Source: Burkholderia sp. MS389
Lineage (GTDB): Bacteria > Pseudomonadota > Gammaproteobacteria > Burkholderiales > Burkholderiaceae
Reading direction: 5' to 3'
NCBI RefSeq assembly: GCF_016899425.1
Contig: NZ_CP045994.1
Coordinates: forward strand, 1,550,001 to 1,614,000
Length of the DNA: 64,000 nucleotides
Of this stretch, positions 1-8,497 are shown one piece after another; the first letter of the stretch is position 1, and each line of letters starts with the position of its first letter. The position numbers were made by a program, and so were the translations under genes. The notes beneath the pieces are model-generated. The model was not told the DNA's origin. It searched no databases and was given only the letters and a program-made list of their open reading frames with translations.

Positions 1-1655
1 AGAACGCGATCTTCGCGGTCGGCGACGACGACCAGTCGATCTACGCGTTCCGCGGCGCGAACGTCGGCAACATGCGCGACTTCGAGGACGAATTCCGCGT
101 GCGCAACCTGATCAAGCTCGAGCAGAACTACCGGTCGCACGGCAACATCCTCGACGCGGCGAACCAGCTGATCTCGAACAACGCGCACCGCCTCGGCAAG
201 AACCTGCGCACCGACGCCGGCCACGGCGAGCCCGTGCGCGTGTACGAAGCCAGCACCGATTCGCAGGAAGCCGGCTGGATCGTCGAGGAGATCCGCTCGC
301 TGATCAATACCGGGATGGCGCGCAGCGAAGTGGCCGTCCTGTACCGCAGCAACGCGCAATCGCGCTCGATCGAGCACACGCTGATGTCGTCGGGCATTCC
401 GTACCGCGTGTACGGCGGCCTGCGCTTTTTCGAGCGGCAGGAAGTGAAGCATGCGCTCGCGTACCTGCGCCTGATCGACAACCCGAACGACGACACGGCA
501 TTCGCGCGCGTCGTGAACTTCCCGACTCGCGGGATCGGCGCGCGCTCGGTCGAGCAACTGGCCGACGCCGCACGGCTGTACGGCTGCTCGATGGCCGCCG
601 CGATTCCGTACGTGACCGGCAAGGCCGGCACGAGCCTCGGCGGGTTCGCGAACCTGATCGCGAAGATGCGCGCCGACACGCAGCACATGAACCTGCCCGA
701 CACCGTCGAGCACATCGTGCGCGCGAGCGGCCTCGCCGATTTCTACCAGGGCGAACGCGAAGGTCAGGATCGCCTCGAAAACCTGCAGGAACTCGTGAAC
801 GCGGCCACCGCGTTCATCGCCGAGGAAGGCTATGGGCTCGACACGCCGGCCCGCTCGATTCCGCTGCGCGCGGGCGCGATCGCGGCACCCGAACTCGGTA
901 CCGCGACCGACGATCCGGCGGTCGACGTGCTCGATCCGGCATCGCCCGCCGACCCTGCCCAGAACCCCGACACGATGACGCCGCTCGCCGGCTTTCTGTC
1001 GCACGCGTCGCTGGAAGCAGGCGACAACCAGGCGCAGGCCGGCCAGGACGCGGTGCAGCTGATGACCGTGCACGCGGCGAAGGGGCTCGAGTTCTCGGCC
1101 GTGTTCATCACGGGGCTCGAGGAGGGGCTGTTCCCGCACGAGAACAGCGTGCTCGAATCGGATGGCCTGGAGGAGGAGCGCCGGCTGATGTACGTCGCGA
1201 TCACGCGTGCGAAGGAGCGGCTCTACCTGTCGTTCGCGCAAAGCCGGATGCTGCACGGCCAGACCCGCTACAACGTACGCTCGCGCTTCTTCGACGAACT
1301 GCCGGAGCACGTGCTGAAGTGGCTCACGCCGAAGGTCGAGGCCGGGTCGCGCTGGGGCGGGCGCTCCGACAACGCCGGCTACGGGCGCGACTGGTTCGCG
1401 CGGCCGGGCGGCGGCAGCCGAGAGCAGATCGTCGATGCGGCCGTGTCCGCGCCGCTGCCCGCGTTCGCGGACAAGCAGCGCGCGGCCGACACCGGCTTCC
1501 GGGTCGGCCAGCAGGTGTTCCATACCAAGTTCGGCGAAGGCACGGTCACCGCGCTCGAAGGCAACGGCACCGATGCGAAGGCGCAGGTGAAGTTCAAGCG
1601 CCACGGCGAGAAATGGCTTGCGCTCGCGGTCGCGAAACTGCAGGCGGTGGAATGA
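1..1655 (+). CDS. uvrD: UvrD/PcrA-type superfamily 1 DNA helicase, C-terminal part (5' end outside window)
   Basis: This is a 3'-5' ATP-dependent DNA helicase of the UvrD/Rep/PcrA family, which works in nucleotide excision and mismatch repair. The frame is open from base 3, so only about 550 C-terminal residues are visible. The window opens at helicase motif II/III (VGDDDQSIYAFRGA), followed by LEQNYRS. Motif V (LMTVHAAKGLEF) and motif VI (RRLMYVAITRAKERLYL) come later. The last 50 residues form the small Tudor-like tail (VGQQVFHTKFGEGTV) seen in UvrD and PcrA. A low-complexity acidic stretch lies between the 2A/2B region and motif V. The TGA stop overlaps the ATG of the next gene, so the two are probably co-translated. 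Rep is the alternative name; the C-terminal tail favours UvrD. Confidence 0.93.
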   Translation, partial: NAIFAVGDDDQSIYAFRGANVGNMRDFEDEFRVRNLIKLEQNYRSHGNILDAANQLISNNAHRLGKNLRTDAGHGEPVRVYEASTDSQEAGWIVEEIRSLINTGMARSEVAVLYRSNAQSRSIEHTLMSSGIPYRVYGGLRFFERQEVKHALAYLRLIDNPNDDTAFARVVNFPTRGIGARSVEQLADAARLYGCSMAAAIPYVTGKAGTSLGGFANLIAKMRADTQHMNLPDTVEHIVRASGLADFYQGEREGQDRLENLQELVNAATAFIAEEGYGLDTPARSIPLRAGAIAAPELGTATDDPAVDVLDPASPADPAQNPDTMTPLAGFLSHASLEAGDNQAQAGQDAVQLMTVHAAKGLEFSAVFITGLEEGLFPHENSVLESDGLEEERRLMYVAITRAKERLYLSFAQSRMLHGQTRYNVRSRFFDELPEHVLKWLTPKVEAGSRWGGRSDNAGYGRDWFARPGGGSREQIVDAAVSAPLPAFADKQRAADTGFRVGQQVFHTKFGEGTVTALEGNGTDAKAQVKFKRHGEKWLALAVAKLQAVE

Positions 1656-2449
1656 TGGACGTCGACCTCGTCGTGGCGCCTGCCGCGCGTCGGCTCGGCA
1701 TTCTGGCCGCGCTGCCCGAGGAACTCGGCGACCTGATCGCCGCGATGCGCGCCGACGGCGCGATGAAGACGGTCACGCTCGGCCGCCGTGATTATCACGT
1801 CGGCACCGTGCACGGCGCGGCCTGCGTCGTCACGCTCGCGCGGGTCGGCAAGGTCGCGGCCGCCGCGACGGTCAGCGCGCTGATCCACGTGTTCGGCGTG
1901 TCGGGCGTGGTGTTTACCGGTGTCGCGGGCGGCGTGTCGCGCACGGTGCGGGTCGGTGACGTCGTCGTGGCCGATACGCTGCTGCAGCACGATCTCGACG
2001 CATCGCCGCTCTTTCCGCGCTACGAGGTGCCGCTGCTCGGCATCACGCGTTTCGCGACCGACGCGGCGCTGACGGCCCGCTTGCGGGCCGCATGCGCGCT
2101 GTTCGTCGACGAAGAGGCCGCGCGGTTCGCCGAGCGCTTCGGGCTCGCCGGCGCGGCGCTGCACGCGGGGCTCGTCATCAGCGGCGACCGCTTCGTGTCG
2201 AGCGAGCGCGAAGTCGTCGCGCTGCGCGACGCGCTGCCGGACGCGCTCGCGGTCGAGATGGAAGGCGCCGCGATCGCCCAGGTATGTGCCGAACACGACG
2301 TGCCGTTCGCGCTCGTGCGCACGATCTCCGATACGGCCGACGATCACGCGACGCAGTCGTTCTCGCACTTCCTGTCGGCGATTGCGAGCAGCTATTCGTC
2401 GGGCATCCTCAAGCGTTTCCTGACGCTGCATGCGACGACGGCGGCCTAG
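1652..2449 (+). CDS. mtnN: 5'-methylthioadenosine/S-adenosylhomocysteine nucleosidase
   Basis: This cytosolic nucleosidase cleaves adenine from methylthioadenosine and S-adenosylhomocysteine in the activated-methyl cycle and methionine salvage, and supplies the precursor of autoinducer-2 where LuxS is present. Visible family features are VFTGVAGGV near residue 90, the ribose-binding VEMEGAAIAQVC near residue 210, and SDTAD with the catalytic Asp near residue 230. The product is 265 residues, about 30 longer than the E. coli enzyme. The start ATG overlaps the stop of the helicase gene (ATGA). The stop TAG is part of a CTAG sequence that was the target of two mobile elements; the insertion left the stop codon intact. 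Confidence 0.93.
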   Translation: MMDVDLVVAPAARRLGILAALPEELGDLIAAMRADGAMKTVTLGRRDYHVGTVHGAACVVTLARVGKVAAAATVSALIHVFGVSGVVFTGVAGGVSRTVRVGDVVVADTLLQHDLDASPLFPRYEVPLLGITRFATDAALTARLRAACALFVDEEAARFAERFGLAGAALHAGLVISGDRFVSSEREVVALRDALPDALAVEMEGAAIAQVCAEHDVPFALVRTISDTADDHATQSFSHFLSAIASSYSSGILKRFLTLHATTAA

Positions 2450-3802
2450 CAGGCTGTTGAAATTCGGAACGGTGTAAACGGGCGTTGCGAGCGGTGCGTT
2501 AGAGATATCGTGTTCATGACCTTGGGCAGATAAGAGCGATGCGCGGAATGGACGAGATGCAGGAACCGCTGTTCACGACGGTGAAGCTGGAAGATTTCGT
2601 GCCGGCCGATCACCCGTTGCGGCCGCTCCGGCTGCTGGTCAATCAGGCACTGAAGCGGCTCAACGGGTTGTTCGGCACGATCTACGCGGACAGCGGCCGC
2701 GCGTCGATTGCACCGGAGAAGCTGTTGCGTGCGTTGTTGCTGCAGGTGTTCTACTCGGTACGCAGCGAGCGCATGCTGATGGAGCAGATGCGCTACAACC
2801 TGCTGTTCCGCTGGTTCGTCGGCTTGGCCATCGAAGACGCCGTGTGGGACCACTCGGTGTTCTCGAAGAACCGGGATCGACTGCTGGAGCACGACGTGGT
2901 CGAAGCGTTCTTTACCGAAGTCATGAGCCTGGCCGACAAGCAAGGGCTGCTGTCCAGAGAACACTTCTCGGTCGATGGCACGCTGATCCAGGCTTGGGCC
3001 AGCCACAAGAGCTTCCGGCCCAAGGACGGTTCGGACGATCCGCCAGCCGGCGGTGGCCGCAATGTCGACACCGACTGGAAGGGCAAGCGGCGCAGCAACG
3101 ACACGCATGAATCGAGCACCGATCCGGATGCGCGCCTGTTCCGCAAGGGGCGGCAAAGCGGAGCCATCCTTTGTTATCAGGGGCACATCCTGATGGAGAA
3201 CCGCTCGGGCTTGGTGGTCGGCGCAGTGGTCAGCCACGCTGATGGTTTCGGCGAACGCGCGAGTGCGTTGCGCCTGCTCGATTGCGTGCCGGGTCGTCAC
3301 GCCAAGACGCTCGGCGCCGACAAGGGTTACGACATGCGCGACTTTGTGCGGGATTGCCGAGCGCGCAAAGTGACGCCACACGTCGCGCGCAACGACACGC
3401 ATCAAGGCGGCAGTGCGATCGACGGCCGCACCTCGCGGCACGCCGGTTATGGCATTAGCCAAGTGATTCGCAAACGCATCGAAGAGCACTTCGGCTGGGG
3501 CAAGACCGTCGGCAGGATTCGACAGACCGCGTATCGCGGCCTCAAACGGGTCGACCAGCACTTCAAGCTGACGATGCTGGCGAGCAATCTGACTCGAATG
3601 GCGCGAATGCTGACGGTGGTGCCGCCGCAAGGAGCGGTGCAATGAGCCGCCCAAGCGCGGCCGTCGTACGGCAACGCGCCGGCTGGATCGCTCGCGAACG
3701 GTCCAGCTTCGGCGATTCGTTGGCAACTCGGCAGCCAAGCGCATACGAAATCCTTTTAAACAGTGCCCCAGTCATCAAAGCGAGGCGCTTTTCAACAGCC
3801 TG
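2450..3802 (+). mobile_element. IS5-family insertion sequence, complete (1353 bp)
   Basis: The element is bounded by 13-bp perfect terminal inverted repeats (CAGGCTGTTGAAA at 2450-2462, its reverse complement at 3790-3802) and flanked by CTAG at 2446-2449 and 3803-3806, a 4-bp target duplication that fits the YTAR target of the IS5 group. It carries one intact transposase gene. The insertion point overlaps the TAG stop codon of mtnN, and the duplication restores that codon. Another element starts directly after the right-hand CTAG. Confidence 0.9.
2539..3645 (+). CDS. IS5-family DDE transposase
   Basis: This 368-residue DDE transposase of the IS4/IS5 superfamily is full length. An N-terminal dimerisation/DNA-binding region (KLEDFVPADHPLRPL; LRALLLQVFYSVRSERML) precedes the catalytic core. 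The first Asp lies in HFSVDGTLIQAWAS (about residue 150), the second in LGADKGYDMRDF (about 260), and the Glu in IRKRIEEHFGWGK (about 315), the Y-R-E-K type signature. No frameshift or stop is seen, so the element may be active. Downstream of the stop about 155 bp remain before the right terminal repeat. Confidence 0.93.
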   Translation: MRGMDEMQEPLFTTVKLEDFVPADHPLRPLRLLVNQALKRLNGLFGTIYADSGRASIAPEKLLRALLLQVFYSVRSERMLMEQMRYNLLFRWFVGLAIEDAVWDHSVFSKNRDRLLEHDVVEAFFTEVMSLADKQGLLSREHFSVDGTLIQAWASHKSFRPKDGSDDPPAGGGRNVDTDWKGKRRSNDTHESSTDPDARLFRKGRQSGAILCYQGHILMENRSGLVVGAVVSHADGFGERASALRLLDCVPGRHAKTLGADKGYDMRDFVRDCRARKVTPHVARNDTHQGGSAIDGRTSRHAGYGISQVIRKRIEEHFGWGKTVGRIRQTAYRGLKRVDQHFKLTMLASNLTRMARMLTVVPPQGAVQ

Positions 3803-3806
3803 CTAG

Positions 3807-3996
3807 GGCCTGTTCACGCTAATAACGGGCTTGCGCTGGCCCCACGAATGAATTTTTCCAAACAGGGGAACGTGCCTTTCCGCCCACATTGCGGCGTCGT
3901 GCGTCGCTTGTTTGGCACGGCCAAACGGCGCTCCTTACTCCTTGCACTGCGGGCGGAAAGGCACGTTCGCAAGCCCGTTATTAGCGTGAACAGGCC
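3807..3996. mobile_element. MITE-like non-coding inverted-repeat element (190 bp)
   Basis: The ends are a perfect 29-bp inverted repeat (3807-3835 and 3968-3996, beginning GGCCTGTTCACGCTAATA). An inner pair, 3868-3885 and 3951-3968, is also perfect (18 bp), so the right arm is a continuous 46 nt while the left arm is interrupted by 32 nt (3836-3867). A smaller palindrome (GTTTGGC-ACG-GCCAAAC) sits at 3910-3926. CTAG flanks both ends (3803-3806, 3997-4000) as a target duplication. There is no open frame of note. Its terminal repeats differ from those of the neighbouring IS, so a different transposase probably moves it. Confidence 0.82.
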
Positions 3997-4069
3997 CTAG
4001 CCGCCGTCTCGTCTTTTCCGTTCAAACCGCTCGACCGGCCACGGTGCGCACGCCGCGGCCGGTCGTTCG

Positions 4070-5305
4070 TCACGCCTTTTTGCGCCCGCTGCCTTCGAGG
4101 TTCGGCAGGAACACCGTCAGCACGCCGATCAGCGGCAGGAACGAGCACACCTTGTAGACGAACGGGATGCTCGTCGCGTCCGCGAGCTGGCCGAGCACGG
4201 CCGCGCCGACGCCGCCCAGCCCGAACGCGAAGCCGAAGAACAGGCCCGCGACCATCCCGACCTTGCCGGGCATCAGCTCCGTCGCATAGACGAGGATCGC
4301 GGCGAACGCCGACGCCAGCACGACGCCGATGATCACGGTCAGCACGCTCGTCCAGAACAGGTTCGCGTACGGCAGCAGCATCGTGAATGGCGCGACGCCG
4401 AGGATCGACACCCAGATCACGTACTTGCGGCCGATCCGGTCGCCGACGGGCCCGCCGATCAGCGTGCCGGCCGCCACCGCCGCGAGGAACACGAACAGGT
4501 GGATCTGCGCGGCCTGTACCGACAGGTGGAATTTGTCGATCAAATAGAACGTGAAATAGCTGTTGATGCTCGCGAGGTAGAAGTACTTCGAGAACACGAG
4601 CAGCACCAGCACGCCGATCGCGCCCATCACGCGGCCGCGCGACAGCGTCGGGTGGCCGGCCGCCACGGCCTTCTTCTTCATCGACGGATGCTTCTTGTAC
4701 CAGTGGCCGATCTGCGTGAGCACGATCATCGCGACGAGCGCGGCCGCCGAGAACCACGCGATGCTGTGCTGGCCGTGCGGAATGATCACGAGCGCGGCGA
4801 GCAGCGGCCCGAGCGCGGAGCCGGCATTGCCGCCCACCTGGAACACCGACTGCGCGAGCCCGTGCTGGCCGCCCGACGCCATCCGCGCGACCCGCGACGA
4901 TTCGGGATGGAACACCGACGAGCCGCAGCCGACGAGCGCCGCGGCCACCAGCAGCATCGGGAAACTCGACGCCGCCGACATCAGCAGCAGCCCCGCGAGC
5001 GTGAAGCCCATGCCGACCGGCAGCGAATACGGCTTCGGACGCTTGTCGGTATAGAGGCCGATGAGTGGCTGCAGCAGCGACGCGGTGATCTGGTAAGTGA
5101 GCGTGATCAGGCCGATCTGCGCGAACGACAGCGCGAACTGGCTCTTGAGCATCGGGTAGATCGCGAGGATCAGCGACTGGATCATGTCGTTGAGCATGTG
5201 CGAGAAGCTGATCGCGCCGAGCACCGGGTAGACGGTGCGGGCGACGGGCGGTGCGGACGGCTGAGCGACGGCTGGGCCGGCGCCGGAGTCGAGGCTGGTT
5301 TCCAT
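4070..5305 (-). CDS. fsr: Fosmidomycin resistance protein-type MFS exporter
   Basis: This is an inner-membrane, 12-helix major facilitator efflux pump of 411 residues. The protein matches the Fsr family: FSHMLNDMIQSLILAIYPML in the first helix, LIGLYTDKRPKPY between helices 2 and 3, and the family hallmark GSSVFHPESSRVARMASGG around residue 130. Fsr of E. coli confers fosmidomycin resistance when overexpressed, but the natural substrate is unknown. The downstream side abuts the CTAG insertion hotspot. The gene is divergent from a chemoreceptor gene, with a 10-bp perfect inverted repeat upstream. The Shine-Dalgarno sequence is weak. Confidence 0.9.
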   Translation of the reverse strand: METSLDSGAGPAVAQPSAPPVARTVYPVLGAISFSHMLNDMIQSLILAIYPMLKSQFALSFAQIGLITLTYQITASLLQPLIGLYTDKRPKPYSLPVGMGFTLAGLLLMSAASSFPMLLVAAALVGCGSSVFHPESSRVARMASGGQHGLAQSVFQVGGNAGSALGPLLAALVIIPHGQHSIAWFSAAALVAMIVLTQIGHWYKKHPSMKKKAVAAGHPTLSRGRVMGAIGVLVLLVFSKYFYLASINSYFTFYLIDKFHLSVQAAQIHLFVFLAAVAAGTLIGGPVGDRIGRKYVIWVSILGVAPFTMLLPYANLFWTSVLTVIIGVVLASAFAAILVYATELMPGKVGMVAGLFFGFAFGLGGVGAAVLGQLADATSIPFVYKVCSFLPLIGVLTVFLPNLEGSGRKKA

Positions 5306-5400
5306 GTGAGCTGAACGAGTTGAGGTGGCTGGCGCGCTCTGTTGGGGATCGGCGCGTGGTTGATTCGTTGATGCGTCAAAGAAGTGTAATGTGGCGTGTC

Positions 5401-5441
5401 ACGAATGTCCTGCCAAGTTTTATCGCGAATCGGACATTCGT
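5401..5441. promoter_or_regulatory. Candidate operator: 10-bp perfect inverted repeat between fsr and the chemoreceptor gene
   Basis: ACGAATGTCC at 5401-5410 is repeated exactly inverted at 5432-5441, with a 21-nt spacer. On the minus strand the spacer holds a -35-like TTGGCA about 110 bp upstream of fsr. It lies in the 405-bp gap 5306-5710, where I see no other gene or structure. Regulator binding is inferred only. Confidence 0.4.
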
Positions 5442-5710
5442 CGGACGGATCGGCCGATGCATGTTTTTTTGGACGGGTATAACGCTGGCGGCGCGGTCGC
5501 CGCTTCAGCGGGGCCGCGCCGGGGCCCGGTGCGTGTTTTTCCGGACTCAAGAAACGGCGGTGGCGGCCGTAGAACGACCCAATGACAACACGCGCGCCGC
5601 GCCTGGCCCCGGCTACCCGCCGGGCGGGCGCCGGACGCGCGGCATGGCCTGCCATCGCGGGACCGCCGGACCGACCTTTCCGGCAGCGTGATCCATACGG
5701 GGATAGTTCG

Positions 5711-7384
5711 ATGAAAGCAGCATCTTTGCATCCACAGCCCGGTGCGGCGGCCGCCGCATCCGGTGTTGCCGCCGGTCGTGTCGCACGGCGTGCGCGCGCG
5801 GCGCGTCGCGAGCGTCGGCCGTGGACCGTCAAGGCGACGTTGCGCGCCGCATTCGCGATCCTGCTGGCGGGCACGCTCGCGATCGGCATGTTTTCGCTGT
5901 GGCAGATCAGCCGGCTGAACGCGTCGATCGCGTCGGTCTACGAACAGGGTCACGTCGCGAGCCGGGCGGCGGCTGAAGTCCGCGCCGAGGTGCTGCGCGC
6001 GAGCCGCGCGCAGAAGATGCTGCTGACCGCGACGACCGCGAAGGAGCGCGACGAACTCGGCGCCGAGGTGAGCGCGGGGCTCGCGTCGATCAGCCAGGCG
6101 CTCGGCACGCTGCAGCGCTATGCGGATCCGGCCGATACCGGCGATTCGGCGCGGCTGCACGCGTTCTCGACGGCGGTCGGCACGTGGAGCACGCATCTGC
6201 GCGATTTCGTCACGCTGGTGCGCGCGCAGCCGCTCGACCTGTCGCAGATGAACTGGCAGGTCGGCACGCAGGACGTGTCGCTGCTGGTCGAAACCGGCAA
6301 GCTCGAAAAACTCGTCGCCGAACTCGTGAAGACGCGCGGCGAGAAGTCGAAGGCGACGCTCGATGCGTCCGCCACCATTTTTTCGTCGTCGTTCGCGATG
6401 ATCGCCGCGATGACGGCCGCATTGATCGTGCTGGCCGTCGTGATCGCCGAGCGCGTCGTGCGGCGTCTCGCGTCGCAGCTCGGCGGCGAGCCCGCGCTCG
6501 CGAAGGAGATCGCCGCGGACATCGCGCGCGGCGACCTGACGCGGCCGATCGCGCTCGGCCGGCACGATCGCGGCAGCATGGTGCGCGCGCTGGCCGAGAT
6601 GCAGACGGGGCTCGCGGCCACCGTCGGCGAGATCGCGGTGAGCGCCGAGGCCATCGCGGCCGCGTCCGGCGAAATCTCGACCGGCAACCTCGACCTGTCG
6701 CGCCGCACCGAACAGCAGGCCGTCGCGCTCGAGCGCACCGCGGCCAGCATGGAGCAGCTCACGTCGACCGTGCGGCAGAACGCCGAGAATGCGCGTCAGG
6801 CGAGCTCGCTCGCGGCCAATGCGTCGGCGGTGGCGGAGACGGGCGGGGAGGTCGTCGGGCGCGTGGTCGCGACGATGAGCGAGATCGACGACAGCGCGAA
6901 GAACATCCGCGACATCATCGGCACGATCGAAGGGATCGCCTTCCAGACCAACATTCTCGCGTTGAACGCGGCGGTCGAGGCCGCGCGCGCCGGCGAGCAG
7001 GGGCGCGGTTTTTCGGTGGTCGCCGGCGAGGTGCGGCTGCTCGCGCAGCGCTCGGCGACCGCGGCCAAGGAGATCCGGGAGCTGATCGGCGCGTCGGTCG
7101 AGCGCGTGGCCAACGGCGCGGCGCTCGCGCACGACGCGGGCCGCACGATGGGCGACGTGGTGCGCGCGGTCAAGCGCGTGACCGACATCATCGGCGAGAT
7201 TTCGGCGGCGTCGGACGAGCAGAGCGCGGGGATCGACGAAATCGGCCGCGCGGTCACGCAGATGGATGCCGGCACCCAGCAGAACGCGGCGCTCGTCGAA
7301 CAGGCGGCGGCTGCCGCGAACGCGCTCGACGAGCAGGCTCAGGCGCTGAAGGCGCTGGTCGGGCGTTTCCGCATCGCACACTGA
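5711..7384 (+). CDS. Methyl-accepting chemotaxis protein
   Basis: This is a transmembrane chemoreceptor of 557 residues. After a basic, Ala-rich N-terminus comes a first membrane helix ([20 protein letters not shown]), a periplasmic four-helix-bundle ligand region of about 170 residues with the Tar/Tsr-like layout, and a second helix ([20 protein letters not shown]). Then come a HAMP-like linker and the signalling domain with the conserved hairpin tip [20 protein letters not shown]. There is no C-terminal CheR/CheB-binding pentapeptide; the protein ends in FRIAH. I chose ATG 5711. An in-frame ATG at 5582 would add 43 low-complexity residues and has no ribosome-binding site. The ligand is unknown. 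Confidence 0.9.
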   Translation: MKAASLHPQPGAAAAASGVAAGRVARRARAARRERRPWTVKATLRAAFAILLAGTLAIGMFSLWQISRLNASIASVYEQGHVASRAAAEVRAEVLRASRAQKMLLTATTAKERDELGAEVSAGLASISQALGTLQRYADPADTGDSARLHAFSTAVGTWSTHLRDFVTLVRAQPLDLSQMNWQVGTQDVSLLVETGKLEKLVAELVKTRGEKSKATLDASATIFSSSFAMIAAMTAALIVLAVVIAERVVRRLASQLGGEPALAKEIAADIARGDLTRPIALGRHDRGSMVRALAEMQTGLAATVGEIAVSAEAIAAASGEISTGNLDLSRRTEQQAVALERTAASMEQLTSTVRQNAENARQASSLAANASAVAETGGEVVGRVVATMSEIDDSAKNIRDIIGTIEGIAFQTNILALNAAVEAARAGEQGRGFSVVAGEVRLLAQRSATAAKEIRELIGASVERVANGAALAHDAGRTMGDVVRAVKRVTDIIGEISAASDEQSAGIDEIGRAVTQMDAGTQQNAALVEQAAAAANALDEQAQALKALVGRFRIAH

Positions 7385-7405
7385 GCGTGCGGCGCGCTCC
7401 GGCGC

Positions 7406-8281
7406 TTACGACTTCTTCTGCTTGTCCGGATCGATGATGACCGTGCAGGTCGTGCCCGCCGACAGCACCACGTCGGCCGGCACTTCGTCGATCCGGATGC
7501 GCACCGGCACGCGCTGCGCGAGGCGCACCCAGTTGAAGGTCGGGTTCACGTCCGCGACGAGGTCGCGGCTTTGCGGGTTGTCGCGATCGTAGATGCCGCG
7601 CGAGATGCTTTCCACATGGCCCTTCATCACGCCGCCGCTCATCAGCCGCATTTCGGCCGGCGCGCCGATCTTCACGCGCGGCAGCTTGGTTTCCTCGAAG
7701 TAGCCGTAGACCCAGAACGAATGGCTGTCGACGATCGCGAGCTTCGCCTGGCCGGCCACCGCATAGTTGCCCTTGAACGTCTGAAGGTTCGTGATGTAGC
7801 CGTCGACCGGCGCGACGACGCGCGTGCGTTCGAGGTTGAGCTTCGCGGCGTCGAGCGCGGCGATCGCCTGCTGGTACTGCGCATCGGCGCTCGACGCGCT
7901 GTGCGCCGCGTTCTCGCGGTTTTCCTTCGACACGACGAGCGCATCGAGGTCCGCGCGGCGGGCCGCGTCGTCGCGGCGCATCTGCAGTTCCGCGCGACGG
8001 GCAGCGACCGCCGCCTGCGCCTGCTCGACCGCGATCCGGTAGTGCGACGGGTCGATCTGCATGATCAGGTCGCCTTTCTTCACGAGCTGGTTGTCATGCA
8101 CGGGCAGCTCGACGATCGCGCCCGACACGTCCGGCGCGACGTTGACGATTTCGGCGCGCACGCGCCCGTCGCGCGTCCACGGATCGTCCATGTAGTGCAC
8201 CCACAGCGAGCGCCCGATCAGGATCGCGACGAGAAGGATGACGGCGGTCGCGACGAAGCCGAAGAGTTTTCTGAGCATCAT
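7406..8281 (-). CDS. Membrane fusion (HlyD/EmrA) subunit of AaeAB-like efflux system
   Basis: This periplasmic adaptor is anchored by one N-terminal helix (LFGFVATAVILLVAILIG) and has 291 residues. The layout is typical: biotinyl-lipoyl half motif (VAPDVSGAIVELPVHDNQLV), an alpha-hairpin of about 80 residues, the second lipoyl half (TRVVAPVDGYITNLQ), then a beta-barrel (FWVYGYFEETKLPRV). The closest known relative in design is AaeA of the p-hydroxybenzoate exporter. It is the last gene of a four-gene operon, 12 bp after the DUF1656 gene, and would link the FUSC pump to the outer-membrane protein encoded first in the operon. Confidence 0.9.
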   Translation of the reverse strand: MMLRKLFGFVATAVILLVAILIGRSLWVHYMDDPWTRDGRVRAEIVNVAPDVSGAIVELPVHDNQLVKKGDLIMQIDPSHYRIAVEQAQAAVAARRAELQMRRDDAARRADLDALVVSKENRENAAHSASSADAQYQQAIAALDAAKLNLERTRVVAPVDGYITNLQTFKGNYAVAGQAKLAIVDSHSFWVYGYFEETKLPRVKIGAPAEMRLMSGGVMKGHVESISRGIYDRDNPQSRDLVADVNPTFNWVRLAQRVPVRIRIDEVPADVVLSAGTTCTVIIDPDKQKKS

Positions 8282-8293
8282 GATGGTTCGGAA

Positions 8294-8497
8294 TCAACGG
8301 TAAACGGCAAGACTCAGTCCGCCGCAAATGCAGACGAGAAGGCAGGCCCGGAACAGCGATGGGTGCCAGACAAGGCGATAGAGGCCCGTATAGGCGAGCA
8401 GGCGGTCGACGGCCCAGGTCGCGATCGCGCCGAGGACGAACATCAGCACCACCGTCGGCATGTAGGCATCGAGAATGGCGATTTCACGCGGCATCAT
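8294..8497 (-). CDS. DUF1656 small membrane protein (AaeX-like)
   Basis: This 67-residue protein has two predicted membrane helices (MPTVVLMFVLGAIATWAV and FRACLLVCICGGLSLAV). DUF1656 proteins regularly sit between FUSC pumps and membrane fusion proteins, as AaeX does in the aae operon; their function is unknown. The start ATG overlaps the FUSC stop codon (ATGA at 8494-8497), which indicates translational coupling. Confidence 0.85.
   Translation of the reverse strand: MMPREIAILDAYMPTVVLMFVLGAIATWAVDRLLAYTGLYRLVWHPSLFRACLLVCICGGLSLAVYR

Noticed and set aside
2446..3744. 432-aa minus-strand frame across the insertion sequence
   Set aside because: The plus-strand transposase has all catalytic motifs; the reverse frame has none.
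4033..4064. Terminator downstream of fsr (GACCGGCC/GGCCGGTC stem)
   Set aside because: No T run follows on the minus strand; it is probably chance GC-rich symmetry.
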